A DNA stretch of 64,000 nt, taken from NCBI GenBank assembly GCA_050084985.1, contig JBITNC010000001.1, positions 34,286,001 to 34,350,000 on the forward strand. Reading direction: 5' to 3'. How positions within the stretch are numbered: the stretch's first letter is position 1; every line of letters starts with the position of its first letter. This DNA is from Nageia nagi (taxonomy: Eukaryota; Pinophyta). This document shows positions 35,561 to 48,780 of the stretch, one piece after another. The notes below the pieces were generated by a model. The model was not told the origin of the DNA, did not search any database, and was given only the letters and a program-made list of their open reading frames with translations. Position numbers and translations under genes: made by a program.

Positions 35561-37760
35561 TTTTACTTGTAACACTCAAAGCACTATGAAAAATACATTT
35601 TTTTAACTTTATGCTTCATCCCAAAGGTAATGACATAGGCATTTTAAATGCACAATTTTTAACCCCAAGATGAACAAGATAAGTGTTGCAGATAAGATTA
35701 TTCCTTATAATTTTCTTTCACTCATCATGTATGTAACACTTTTTGGGTTCTTCCCCATTTTATTATCTTATAATATTGATCAAACATCTCCATATCATAC
35801 ATTGTTTCTTTGAAATTCAAAATATTACATATGTAGATCACTTTGACTCATTATCATAGAGTAAATCAAAGTGTTTTACTACACATACATGCTACTTGAT
35901 TTCCTTTTAAAAAAATTCGTCTATCTCTTTCTTGCCTTTAGTTTCAATTGAGTAAATAAATACTTTAAATAATCATAAGTTCAATATAACCATGAAATCT
36001 TGAGCTCTTTTTAGTCTTGACAAATATTATGCCCCTTCAATACCATATAATATTAATATAAATAACATTGATATACAATTTCAAAACAATTGGAAAGAGG
36101 AGGTGAGAGAGCTAGATAGAGAAGGTGGGAAAATTTGAATCTTAAGGTATGTGTGGGATCTTTTCCTCACCATAGCACTCGAATTGGGGCGAGCTCTTCT
36201 CCCTACTCAATAGTTGTCATTCAAATATGTATTACAGGGCAAAGGTGCAACTCATCCTCGTGGACCACTCTCCAAAGACCTATGCAAATCATTTCGACTT
36301 CCCAAATTGATCTTGCATCATAAAGAAAATGGTTATCTCCTTGCAATGAGAAGACCCTTAGTGTTAAGCTAAATAAGGAATGCTTATACAAAAAATTGAA
36401 ATCCTCATACCTAAAAACCTTATATGTTAGTTTTTAAGTCCATGAATCCAGCATGGTGCCATTGAGAACTAGGTTCACAAGGATTGTCAACAAGAGAATA
36501 AACCAATGTTAGTTTCTTTTCCAATGGGTATTTTCTAGTGATTATCAAATTGGAAGAAGAGCATGACCAAGTCTTCCAATATGGTCCCTAATTTTCTAGA
36601 AGTGTGGGTTTGTATATGAAGTTGTGACACCTTGGTTTCAAGTCTAAAGTTCTATCATCTGCTACACCATTTTGGGTAAGACTCTCGTACTTTGAAATAC
36701 AAGAATATTGATGTGTTTTAAGGTATAGAGAATCTCCTAGGAGAGTGATTGTTTTTCATATAAAGAAAAACTTTGAACATTGTGTAGATATTCCAAGAAA
36801 AATAAGAATAGTCCCAAGGACAATTGAACACAAAATCACTCGCACCTACCTAATGAAAATAAATCATTAAAATAAAATTTTAAACCAAATCAAGCACAAT
36901 ATGATGATGTTTGTTAAAACATCCAAATAGTAAATACAATAAACCTAAAATTCATTATAATTGTTGCTAAAATGTGATATAAAATACTCCACAATTGTTT
37001 CTTCTATCATTTTATCAAAATTGAATAATATTTTACAATATGAATAAATGCTTGGCTCTCTCGCATAACTTGTAGTTGCATATAATGAAAATATGTTTAT
37101 CCTTGCCAATAAAAGAACAATTAAGTAGTTATCGATGGTTTGGATCCAATTGAGAGGCAAGAGGATGTTGCTCTTTTATGGGAGTCTTAGAAATGACCTT
37201 TATGTTTAAACAACTTTCTTATTCTCTAATCTATGTAAACCTTAATATGGAAGTTCTTGTACCTACAAAAAAGAAGAGGATCAGACTTTAGAGAAATCAT
37301 TTGACTATGAGCATATCCCCTTTCACCAAGGTTCATTTTAGCCACAAATATTCACTAATAAGCAAATGTTAGAAATTCTAAAAATTGAAATTGGAAATTT
37401 TTTTAGTTACAATAACACCCTTATCACTAAGTTTTTTGAATTTTTTTCTAGCTCAAGTCACCAAGTCAAATTAATATTTTAAATTAAATTATTATTTTTT
37501 CACCAATATTTTGAAATAATAAATAGTTGACTTCACCTTGAAATTATAAATTATTATTTATATTTCAACTCAATTTTCCAATATAAATACCTTAATCTAA
37601 ATTTGCTAGATCGATAGTTATGTTCTTCTGGATCTCCTTTGAGCAAGTGTATCAACAAAAGATCTTAAAAGAGTTGCAATAATCGATGAGACCTTACTTT
37701 TAGTCTTGTTATGTTTTGTAATATTTGTAGTTGTATTTATGAAATCAATGGCATATATCT
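35561..37760. other. unannotated DNA with one dispersed repeat copy
   Basis: No gene is supported. The stretch 36755-36935 ('atataaagaaaaa' to 'aacatccaaatagta') matches 57187-57360 in the same orientation with scattered changes, so it is part of a dispersed repeat also found inside element 4. Confidence 0.55.
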
Positions 37761-38000
37761 TTGAATGGAAGTAGATGCCTTCGGACGTAACATCTACCTC
37801 TAAATAGCTATTTTTGCTTTTGAATCATGGCATCTGCTTTTGAATGCCAACATCTACCTTCGAACGATTACATCTACCTCTAGATGGTAGCATTTTGCTA
37901 TCGATCGATAGCATTCTACTTTCGAATGGTAACATACCTCCGAACGTAGCATCATGCTACCGATTGATAGCATTCTTCCTTCAAATGGTGGTAGCATCAT
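37761..38000 (+). repeat. ~20-bp tandem repeat cluster (about 11 units)
   Basis: Units close to TTCGAATGGTAGCATCTACC repeat through the stretch, some with CpG-decay variants (TTCAAATGG, TTTGAATG). One unit region contains the palindrome ATCGATCGAT near 37896. It ends 75 bp before the transposase-like reading at 38075. Clustered short repeats beside the coding region resemble the subterminal transposase-binding repeats of hAT or CACTA elements. Confidence 0.75.
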
Positions 38001-38074
38001 TTCAATAACTTGTCTAATCTTCTTCTATTTGGTACAATATTAAAAATTTGATTCACTTGTTAATTGCAGATACT

Positions 38075-39540
38075 ATGGATTTTAGGAACAATAGCAAAAG
38101 GGGATGGGAAAAAAGTATATTATCTTTTTTGCTAATGGACAGTCGCAAAGTGAAAGAACTCAATAAGAATCTTCAATTAATATAGGTACTTATCTTATTT
38201 ATATGTAGTCTTTAATATAAAACTTGCGATTCCAAATGTATTATCTTTGATATATTTAAAATACAATGTGAATGTTGATTTATGAGAGATCCTTTTATCT
38301 TCGATATGCAAAAAACATCAATAATCATGTGTCACCTGACGATAATGTTTTTGTTACAATTGATGTACAACCACTTGCAATTGAGTACCCTACAAATGGA
38401 CCACCTTCACATGATGATAATCTTAACACATCTACTGAAAAATATTCAAAAAAATGTATAGACAAATCTATAGAAAAAAATAATCGCAATTTGAAAAGAA
38501 AAAAAATGTAAAATGGACTATTGGAAGGGTTTTTCATGTTGATTGGGCAAAACAATATCCATTCATTAACCAATTGACCTTGGTGATGGAAATGATCCAA
38601 TAGAATGCAAATATAAGATATATTTTTGGGCAACAAAAAGAGAAAATCGAATGCAACTAAAAATAGATACAATGCAAAAATATTATGGTAAATTATATTA
38701 CGACAAAACAGATGAAAATGGGTAGATAATTAAGTGTTACAGGATAAAATTGAAGATGAGTGCAATCACTTATGGTATTTGGTATAATATGAGAAGTAAA
38801 TGAAGGGAAAATAAGGTTTACAAGAGAAAGATGGAACACTAGAAACTCATTTTGAAAAAATTACTGATGCAAAAAGGTCAACAAAATTTACTCAATTTTG
38901 TACTATCTTCCATTATTTTAAACAAGGTACCCTATTTTAAGTTTTATATCAAAGAGTTTGATTACAAAATATACCACAAAAACATTGGTCAAAGACAAGT
39001 GCTTGGAAAATGACAAAATGTTTGTCAATGGTTGAGATTAATAATTTAAAAGAAAATGTTAAAAAATCACAATTTATTTCACTTTCACTTGATAAAGTTA
39101 CAATAGTAGACAATCCTTCATGGGTTTGCATGCATGTATACACTTTTTAGAATAATTGTAGGACACCACATCTATTGAATGCTCATAAAATTGAAGAAAA
39201 TTACAATGCAAAAAATATTTACAAGTTAGTTGTTTTAACTTAAAAGATTTTGTTGGAATGGATGATTATGAAATTGCTACAAAATTGATGTGTTGGAGCA
39301 GATGGTGCATAAGTAATGCAAGGAAATCAGAATAATATTTGTGTTAGATTACAGACTACAGTTACTCTTTATATAATTCCCATTCATTGTATGGTGCATA
39401 GAATGAACCTAGCATATATAATTGTCAGCACTTTTATCAGCATATCAAAAATGGAAAAGCTTATTCGTGAATTGCATGCATATATCGCAAGAAGCCCAAC
39501 AAGATTTAGGGATTTTAAAAATTCTATGTTGGAATAACTT
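38075..39540 (+). pseudogene. hAT-superfamily-like transposase relic
   Basis: Pieces in several frames fit a hAT-like transposase of the kind seen in plants and animals: an N-terminal MDFRNNSKRGW, then KWTIGRVFHVDWAKQYPFIN (38511-38570), then a central LSLDKVTIVDNPSWVCMHVY (near 39085-39140). The best piece, 39316-39537, holds NNICVRLQTT and IHCMVHRMNLAY, the conserved 'HCxxHxxNL' block, then SPTRFRDF. The dimerisation C-terminus is missing. The 20-bp repeat cluster upstream supports a DNA-transposon origin. Superfamily assignment is by motif memory and moderate. No terminal inverted repeats were found. Confidence 0.6.
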
Positions 39541-39559
39541 ATAGAAATAAGCTTTTACT

Positions 39560-40260
39560 TGTAGTTATTTATCTTTCATTACTATTTATGCCACAAATAT
39601 AGTCATTTAAGCCAACAAACAAAGAGAACTGAAACCAATAATAATAACAATGAATGATGTCTTTTAGCTAATAATAATAATAATAATGAATGAATGATGT
39701 CTTTTAGCATCTTTTATATCTGATGGCTTATAGGATCTATCAAAGTTTGTTACATTTTCTACAACTAGATGCATAATATCAAGTTTGATAATATATTTAT
39801 TAAATGATTATTTCTAACATAATAAGATGCATAATAAAATCATCAAACTTGTTATGATTATCTTGGTTTAAGAATTCATGGATCAACTTGTAATTACAAA
39901 TATCCTTATAGGTTCGTAAAATATTTGTAACATAGGTGGATAAGGAGAAAATGAATCTCACCTTCTATGACGTTTAAATTACAAAGCTTAAGAATTCTTG
40001 TATCCCATAGTTTTTAGTTATTATCTTGAACTAGCACTTTCACTATCCAATTCATGTGGATTAGTTCTTAACTTTGTGATTATAAAAATTTCTTTTTAGA
40101 CTAATAATCTTATATGGATAGGAAGGATGTCCAAATTTTGGTTTGATAATGTTTTTATAATTGACGAGTTTTCTTTTATTTTTGATCTATTTCTTAACAA
40201 AGGAAATAAATGCTACTTCATTCAGTAGATTAGAAATTGATTGATTGCTAATTAGGCATG
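39560..40260 (+). repeat. dispersed repeat, copy A
   Basis: From about 39710 it matches 56110-56700 in the same orientation, sharing phrases such as 'aagaattcatggatcaa.ttgtaattac' and 'gagttttcttttatttttgat'. At 39641-39708 the phrase 'aatgaatgatgtcttttagc' is duplicated around an (AAT)n run. No coding content. Confidence 0.7.
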
Positions 40261-41279
40261 GAAGTTGCATGTTCTCCTCTTCATTTATAGAACAATTGTT
40301 CTATACTAAAATAATATATAAATTAGTTTAACTAAAAAATATAAGATTTCTATTTATATATTATTTAAAACAAATTCATAACAAACTTAAATAAAATAAA
40401 AAAATAAACTTCATATATTTAATTATATTTAAGTAGGTTTTTCCTTTTGCTAATTTAAGATATTAACTATATTTAAATGTTCTATTTGTAAGTTTCAATG
40501 TGTAACCAAAGTAAAAGAAGGAAATGCAATGCATGTCATATCATGTTATTATAAAGAAACACATAAAAATTCAACTACAACATAGATAATAATCTTTATT
40601 AAATTTGAGATAAACTTCAAAGACTATAATGCCCATATTAACTAAGAAGAATTTAAAAATATAAAATCATATAAAACATGACAGAAAAAATCCACAAACA
40701 ATGATAGATCTAACAACACCAGAACTTAGTTCTTTGAATGCTTTCACAAGTTGTTCACCTAAAGCATCATGTATTGCTTATGCTCTAATATACAAACCAT
40801 TGTTATATTATATAGTTGTTCTTATCTCAATCATATATTTATATTCTAAAATACGTATTTTATAAATAACACCTTTAAAAGTAGAAATTAGACACTTCAA
40901 TTCATTAGTAGTCTTTTTATCAATGAGATTTAATATTTTAAATTTTAAGGTCAATTATATCAATAATCTTTCGAATGGACACAACTACGACCTCTTTCCA
41001 TTATGTGGATCAATCATTTATTATTAAGGTAACCCTTTGACATGTGTCCTTAAACTTTGTTATATGGCTATATGTCATACATCATCACATAATCAAATAC
41101 CAAGTTACAACCCTCTTTCATCACATCACTAATATCAATTCTATGTAGCTAGTGCTTGATTTGGGTATTAAATTAAACTAAGCAAAAGTTAATACTTCAT
41201 ATTCAAAGGATATAAATACATCAAGTTTGATAAATCTTCTTTATTATTGGACCATTACATTATACAGTATTACCACAAT
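40261..41279. other. unannotated AT-rich DNA
   Basis: No gene, repeat end or RNA recognised. Confidence 0.5.
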
Positions 41280-41530
41280 TGTCTTAGAATATAAGATTTG
41301 CTTAGCATCATATTTCTTTGTGCACAATATATGATTTTCCTAATCAATACATATCAGATTATATTGATCAATTGTACAATTAGTACAATAGATGTATAGT
41401 TAGATTTGATCTCTACAACTTGCACAATTAGATTTGGCAATCTAATTGCACTTTACTTTTGTAATGCTATAAATAAACCCTCCATCTATGTAATAGAATT
41501 GATATATAATTAATTCACCATTTTCGATAT
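41280..41530 (+). repeat. 5' LTR of element 4
   Basis: Starts TGTCTTAGAATA and aligns with 59063-59320 through phrases such as 'tctacaacttgcacaat' and 'ttgcactttacttttg'. It has a TATA box CTATAAATAAA near 41470. It ends before the primer site; the terminal CA seems to have mutated (CGATA here, CAATA in the other copy). Confidence 0.8.
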
Positions 41531-41531
41531 T

Positions 41532-41543
41532 TGGTATCATAGC
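41532..41543 (+). promoter_or_regulatory. primer-binding site, element 4
   Basis: TGGTATCATAGC, one substitution from the initiator tRNA-Met complement, directly after the 5' LTR. Confidence 0.8.
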
Positions 41544-41573
41544 AATTAGAAATGTTTGTTTGATTTACAAATA

Positions 41574-42785
41574 CGATTTTTTGTAAATACGGCTTGGGTC
41601 AAATTTTAAAATTTTGTAAAAATGCGGTAAATATGGGAAAATTTTGCAACATAAAAAACGATAAATTCAACTAAAAAACAAAAAAAAGACAAGAAAGAAA
41701 CATCAAATTTGAAAAAATTTATGGTGAAGAAAATAGCAGATACGGATAAACAATGAAAAATATGAGAAAAAGAAGGTAAATTTGGGGAAATATGTAATAC
41801 ATTAAAAAACAAAAAACATGCAATTTTTTATATTTTTCTATAGAATATGCTTATCTAATTATCATTAATGATTAAATCATTCCCATATGAACAATATCAT
41901 CTACCAAAACATTCATCCTCAAACAATATAATTTCAATCCTCCAAGTCACAACATTAGTTTAAACAACTTTGGTTCATTTCCTTTCTCAAAAACATGTGT
42001 AGACCTAAAAAAATAGTAAACTTGCAGAGCATGAACTTTTGATTTACAGCTTCGTTTTATGCGTTATTTAAATCATTGCATAGGTATGGAAATGTAGAAT
42101 ATTCTCTCAAAATTTCAGCTCATTTGGATAAGTTTAAGGTCTTTGTTTTATGAATGTAGTCATAAAGGTCGATTCAGGAAAAAACTATCCAACAATGACT
42201 TCAAGCCGCATTTGGCATTTTTTGGCCACTTTTTCATCAAGTATGGAAAATTCTACAAGTAGGAAGGGCGTGACTACAAAATTCACATTTTTTGCCTTTT
42301 TATTTTCTATTGTTAGTATTTTTCTGAAGTTTAAATAGTGAATTTTTGTATATGCATTTTTCAACCTTTGACTGATCAAACCATAGAATAAAAATACGTT
42401 TTTTTGAAAATATGAATGGGGGCCAAATATGAAAAGAATGGAAAAAAAATAATAGAAAAATTTGAGAAAAAAGGGGAAAAAATGCTAAAAATACTATAGA
42501 AGGTAAATATTTTGAAAATAAAGTTAAATTTGGGGCCCTTGAAAATATTTGTTTAAACGCAAAATACATGTTTAAATCGAGTTTTTTTATTCTATGGATC
42601 AAACCAATGTTTTTAGGCATTTATTTGACAAATTTGGCATTTTTTTAATGTGATCTGTAAATCTTAGTAAGCTAAGCTATTCATGAGATCATCACATACA
42701 TATATGACAATCTAATACGAAAATTTCAACTTTTGAGCTAAGAAAAGACCATTTTTGGTATAAAATTATCAGAAAAGGACCCTTA
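41574..42785. other. AT-rich interior of element 4 left of element 5
   Basis: A-rich runs with 'gggaaaatttg'-like phrases repeat through 41600-41800 and 42410-42520. No gag motif was recognised, and open frames on either strand are short and repetitive. It could be leader or a further insertion. Confidence 0.4.
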
Positions 42786-43284
42786 TGTTGGAATGTATAA
42801 TGCATTATTGTAAAAGTTTGTATTAAATTTTCTATGTAAATTCACTAATACTTAAGGGTATCATTTGATACCTTAAGTATTTAAGTGAATATGATAATGT
42901 AACTTGTCCTACACTCCATGTCATGAGCATGCCCCTTGGGTAAAAAGATGTGCATGTCATGCTTTTGTACATTGAATAAAAGGATGATCCAAAGAGGGAT
43001 TTTGGCCTATAAATAGAAAGCTCCCTCTTTGTGATCACATACCAATTGTAGAGTAAAGTTGTGCTATAGGATAGAAATGTAGGAGTTGAGATTAGAAGGA
43101 TTGTAAGAGTTGTATTTATGATTGAAGTAAAGATCTAGTTAGTGGATGTACTCCTAGTTGGAAGAACCACTTTACATCTTGAGTTACTTTATGAGATTGT
43201 CTTATTTGTGAGTTAGATAGAAATGAATTAAGAGCTTTCATATGATCTTGGTTGATTAAGATTATCTTAATGTTAGTTCCTTCA
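42786..43284 (+). repeat. 5' LTR of element 5
   Basis: 499 bp, TG...CA. It contains a U3 stem-loop at 42847-42881 (AATACTTAAGG... against ...CCTTAAGTATT) and a TATA box TATAAATAGA near 43011. Confidence 0.93.
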
Positions 43285-43287
43285 ATT

Positions 43288-43299
43288 TGGTATCAGAGC
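43288..43299 (+). promoter_or_regulatory. primer-binding site, element 5
   Basis: TGGTATCAGAGC, a perfect initiator tRNA-Met complement three bases after the LTR. Confidence 0.93.
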
Positions 43300-46200
43300 T
43301 TGGTATGGAAGCTCATCTTCAGCTTGGAGTTCCTCATTCTTTATCCTTCACTCCATTGTGAGGTAAAAGTGCTTCGAAGGTATAACCTTCCTCTTCTCTT
43401 TATCTTGGATTATTAACATATTTTGTGTTATGTTAGTCCTTTTTTATGACAAAATTTGCTTAAAGTAGCAATATATTTAGATGCGTTTTTTTATATACTA
43501 ACATGTCTTATTGTTAGTTGCAATTTTAAAAATTGCTATAATTTTCCATATCCTTAATTTTTGAAGGTTTTCTTTTGTATATCAAAAGTTAGAGTAAAAA
43601 TATATACTACATTTTTTCTCCTTCAAAAATTATATGCAAAATTTCAATAAAATTTTTATATATTGCTATTTTTTTTTCTTTTAATTATTGTGCCTATCTT
43701 AGTTGTTTTATCAAAATACTTGTATACTAAAAATCTTTTCTACAACTATTTTGATACTAACAAAAATGAAAATAACTACTTTTTTTATTTTTTTTTTAGG
43801 GTTTGCATAAACAAAGGGGGGGAGGTTTATATATAAACAAAAAAATTGACTTTTAGATAAATCTATTATTTTATTAATAAAACAAAAAAATTGACTTTTA
43901 GATAAATCTATTATTTATAAAATAATTAAAATATATTTTATAAATATTTTAATAGTTTCAAAAACATTTTTCTGGGTCAACAACATCCCTCCTTTCTCTC
44001 AAGCTGGGTTGGTGATTTCTCCAAAGTGTGGGCCTCTGTGTCTACTGCAAGGAATGGAGGGAAAGGTGAAATGATTTGGTTAGCATGATCTATGCCCTTG
44101 CAGCAAAAAAAAAATGCCTCCTTCGCAGCAAAAAAAAAAATTAAAAACTTCTCTCGCAATGGCCCCTTGATGCATGATTTGAGGAGAGAGGGAAGGTGAG
44201 TTGATCTAGGGGCATTTGAAACCCATTTTCATTAGCCGCGCCCACCCCCCGCTCGCAGCCTACTATGTTCCACTCCTATATCCCCTACTACGTTCCATTC
44301 TTGCGGCCCCTGCTGCCACTACCTTCGCCATCGACCAACCGGTTTCCTACCACCCCCGATCCCCTGACCCCTTCTTCCTTTGCCCTCTGTTATGACCCGC
44401 ATGTATGTAGCAATAACAATAATCAAGTGGACCAAAACACCCAATTTCTAGCCTCCTTATGTGACCCCTTCTCCCTTCGCCCTCTACTATGGCCTGCGTG
44501 TATGTCCTCACACAGAACCTCCTGCCTTCCATTCTTGCGGCTTCCTAGGAAACCTTCGCACCACCCCATTTTTTTCTTATTCGCCCACCAAGGAGCTTGA
44601 GCTCTTCACGATCTGTCACAGTCTTATTTTTCTCCTTCAAAAGCGGTTGCATGAGGAAAAGGGGTGTGGTGGTCTTTTTTGTCCTATGCTTTTCTTTTTT
44701 TCATTATTTCCTTAAGTCCTCACCTACCTTTGCATTAATTTTTGGTACATGTTTATTAATGGCCCTATGTTTTCTTGCAAATAATCTCTTAAGGATGACC
44801 ACACGCTTAGTTTATTTGAGTATCTTACATATTAAATGCTCTTTGACTTAAAGTAGAGCTAGACTTTAAATTTGAATGATGATTTATCTTATCAACTTGG
44901 AGAAAATCATTACCTAAAGTTTAGCATTTTATTAAGAAGCATTATTTAAAAAAAAAAAAAAAGAAGAAAAGGGGTACTTTACTTTGAGTAAACTCTAATT
45001 ATTTAAAGTAAATATTTGAAGCTATATAAGGTATTTAAAAAAAAGGGGACGAGAGGGGAAGGGGGATAAATGATTTAGGCATTACAATTAAGGGAATTAA
45101 TACTTTGGTAGAAATTTGACATTATTTCCTTGATTTTGAAAGTAAACAATCAAGGAAGCAAATGTAAGGGATAAAACCTTAAAAGGGGGAGTTTGTTAAT
45201 GATTCTTTACTTAATCCTCACATTGCATTTTTTAAAGAATTTATTACTTATGCAAAGTTGGACTTGGAAATGATGCATGATGACTTTTATGAAATGATGC
45301 ATGAGTATTTATCCTCTTTATGCAAAATGCTAGACAAACTTATGCAAATGATGCATGCTTTCTACTTAATTTTTTTTTAAATTATGAATTGATGCATACT
45401 TATGCTTAATACTTAAAATTTTATACATGCTTAGTACTTAACTTTTAAATGATGCATGCTTAACATTAGTACTTATGCTTAAGATTTAATTTTTTAAGTT
45501 AAATTATGCATGCTTAAGACTTAAATTTTTAAGTTAATAATGCATGTTTTACTAAAATTTGTAAGTCAAATGCTTAGTACTTAATTTTTTTAAGTTAATG
45601 TTGCACACTTAAGTTAATGATTAGGATTTAAATTCCTTAAGTTAAAAGATGCATGCTAAGTATTCATCTTTATTCCTTATGCAAAGTTAATGAATGAACT
45701 TATGCAAATTGTGGAAATAATGTTTACCTCTCTAAGGATTTATCTTTTGATAAAATTTTGTATGCAAAGTTAAGAATAGACTAATGCAAATTATGGACTT
45801 ATGTAAAGATATCCTTTAAGGGTTGGTAAATAAAACCCATTGGACACTTAGGTTTCAAGTTATTGAATGGATGATATTTTTAACTTATGCTCTTTTATTT
45901 TATGTTTCGTACTTTGATTTATTTGCTTATGCAAACAAAAACGTGAATATTGATATGAGTAATCCTTGAAAATGAATACATCCGCATATACATTCTACAA
46001 CATGACTTGTTTAAAGAGTCATGAGGTGAGAATAAATGGACTAGAGCCTTTAAGTCCGACGATCTAAGTGGTGAAAAATCTGTATTTCTTAATTGCCCCT
46101 AAGTTCTCTATTGATCTAGACATAACTCTATTAGATGGATAGGTATATGCGTAGTGATACCACATATTTGCATATCCATTCAAAGATTATCTTGATAACC

Positions 46201-46639
46201 TAAGAGAAAAATTTAAAACCTAATCAAGATTAATAATTTGACCGATCCAATAAACGTCAAAACCTTAGAAAATAGCTAGTCCTCCTTGTGAGAGTATATT
46301 GCTGCCCAAGGAGAACTTGTTGAGGATTGGTAGGACTTGAGCTTCTCTTATGTGGACATCCAGGTGAAGACCTAATTTTATACAAGAAAACAAACCTCAA
46401 CAATGTCACTCTACATCTATGGTTCTTGAGATGAGAAATGTATTTGGATACATAAGTTATTATTTGAGTTGTAAAGCATTTACATTTGTGAATCAAATCA
46501 AACATGTCTTTAATGTTAAATGCAACATGTATTATTTACTTAGTTAAAATTTAACATTTAATATTGTTTATTGAAAACACATGCTTATTATTTCACATTT
46601 TTATGTAGCAAATAAAAATCTTTTTTACTCAAAACATAT
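43300..46639 (+). other. 3.3-kb leader of element 5 with a GC-rich segment and ATGCATG-rich repeats
   Basis: The leader is several times longer than usual for copia. It holds a duplicated ~39-bp phrase 'aattgacttttagataaatc' (43848 and 43889), a GC-rich segment at about 43980-44640 (Pro/Ser-rich readings, C-runs and CpGs near 44235), poly-A at 44945, and a degenerate repeat around 'atgcatgcttaagacttaa' at 45230-45700. No known domain is seen. Element 3 has a leader of similar plan, though I could not align the two GC-rich parts. Confidence 0.6.
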
Positions 46640-47535
46640 TTTTGATGGTCCCAACTATGGGATTTGAGAACCTCGGATGAGAGCTGAATTGCAGGCAAAG
46701 AAGCTTTGGCAAACAGCGAATAAGAATCTTATACCTCCTACAAATAAAAAAATATTAAAGACTTACAACACCAAGAATGAGTTGGCAATTTCTATGATTT
46801 ACCATGCAATTTCAGATGATGTGTTCCTGATGATTTCTTCTTCAACCTCAATAAAGGAAGCATGGGATAAGCTTAAGCAAATCTACCTTGGTTCAAATTT
46901 TTCAAGAAGGTTTACCATTCTTCAAAAGTTTCTTCAATCTCATCAAGAGGAAGATAAAAATATGGCTATCTACTTAAACAAAATTATTGAACTAAGGATC
47001 CAACTTGTTGCTTATAGATGTAATTAGATCAATGATGAGTTCATGGTCTTCATCAGTCTTCAAAACCTCTTTTCAAAGTTTGAAAACTTTGTAGCAGTTA
47101 TGAAAAAAAGCTTGATGATGAAGAAGTCATCTCCCATGAGAACCTTTCAAGGCACCTATTAAAGCATGAGAAAACTCTTAATAATAAAAGGTTGATTTCT
47201 TCTCCTAAAGATAATAACATTGCTCTTAGAGTAACCAAAACTCCTTTCAAGAAGAAATTCAACCAACAAAAGAAATCTTACCCTTCTTCCTCCAAAAGGT
47301 TTGAAAAAAGACGTAATGGCTACAACAGCAACAAGAACAATAGAAACAACCAAGGTAGCAGGAACAATGACAACAACAATCACTTCAAACAAAGAGATGA
47401 AAAAGGCAAAGCACACTCCTTATCCTAAGGAAAAATTTGATGACAATTGCAATTGTTGTGGCATTCAAGGTCACAAAGAAGTTAATTGTTACAAAAAAGA
47501 AAAGAGAAAAAGTACAAAGGCAATGAAAATGTAAA
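46640..47535 (+). pseudogene. gag: gag region of element 5
   Basis: The start matches element 3: IFDGPNYGI then a stop, then RMRAELQAKKLW. The open part 46677-47027 has YHAISDDVFLMISSSTSIKEAW and LKQIYLGSN, a copia gag domain. After frameshifts comes an Asn/Lys-rich linker and a complete CCHC knuckle CNCCGIQGHKEVNC (47448-47489), followed by a lysine-rich tail. Confidence 0.88.
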
Positions 47536-48780
47536 GAACTACAAAGAAAAGAAAAATATTCATGTTAATTTTGTTATGACACTCTACTCCATGTCTCGTA
47601 CTTTTTCATCTGAATGGATTGTTGACTCTGGTTGCATTAATCACCTATATTTTGAAAAGAAAAAATTTAAAAACTTTCAAAAGTATTATAAGGATGCGGT
47701 TATGATAGGTGATAACTTTACCCTTGAAGTCCAAGGAATTGGAAATATGTTAATTCACAAAAAGGTTCTTGAAAATATTCTCCATGTTCCTAAGTTAAGG
47801 ATAAACCTTTTCTTTGTGATCCAAATTGTTAGAAAAGGGTACTCTTTTGAGTTCGACTCTCAATCTTAATACATTAAAAAAGGACTTGCCACTTTGGTTA
47901 AAAGATCAGTGAAAGATAACCTCTACATTGTGAATCAAGTTCCATCAAAGATATGTCTTGATTCTAATATGTGTTCTAAAGGTAATCTTTGACACCATCA
48001 TTTAGGGCACCTTAACCATAAGTATTTAAGTCATGAAAGACCAAGAACTTATGGAAGGTTTATCTCCAATTTCTCCTTCAGTTGGTTTATGAGAGAAGTG
48101 CATTCTCAGCAAGATGTATAGATAAAAATTTGAAAAAGATACGGCAACAAGAGCATCTCAACCTCAACTTATGCATTCAGATTTGATGGGTCCATTTCAG
48201 ACTAAATCGTTTGGAGGAGCATCTTACGTTTTGACCTTCATTGATAACTTTAGTAAGATGACCTTTGGGTATCTATTTGAGCTAAAGATCAAACCTTTGA
48301 AAGTTTTAAGATTTTTAAAGCCTTTGTTGAAAATCAAACTAACCTTAAAATCAAGATGTTAAGATCAGATAATGGGAGAGAATATAATGAGTTCAATGAC
48401 TATTGTGCTAAGTATGAAATCAAAAGGCAATTTACCTTACACTCCTTAGTAAAATGATGTTATCGAAAAGAAAAATAGAACAATTATGGAGATGGCTAAA
48501 TGCATGTTAGGTAATCTTCCTAAATTCTTGTGGGGTGAAGCTGTGAGCATTACTATTTACACCTTGAATAGGTGTCCCACAAAAGCCATTTAGAGTAAAA
48601 CTCCTTTTGAGGCATGGTCAAGAAGAAAACATTTCACTTTAAGGTGTTTGGTTGTGAAGCATTCTCCTACATTATTTTCGAGAAAAGAAAGTTGGATAAA
48701 AGAGCTGAAAATGCATCTTTGTGGGTTATAATAGTCAACATAGAGGCTACAAGCCCTTCTCTACAACCTAAAAAGCAGTA
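47536..48780 (+). pseudogene. pol: protease and integrase region of element 5
   Basis: WIVDSGC with DSG at 47624-47632 marks the protease. GAG-pre-integrase (HHHLGHLNHKYL) follows near 48000. Integrase keeps all three catalytic residues in different frames: HSDLMGPFQTK (48174), LRSDNGREY (near 48360) and VIEKKNR (near 48458). Frameshifts occur near 48290 and 48430, with several stops, so no functional protein is expected. Confidence 0.87.

Noticed and set aside
37761-38000. CRISPR-like array
   Set aside because: The units are directly contiguous and degenerate without unique spacers, and the context is a plant genome.
44265-44851. Overlapping Pro/Ser-rich frames in the leader of element 5 as a real gene
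   Set aside because: Several frames are open at once because of GC-rich composition, with no motif or start context. Kept only as a compositional finding.
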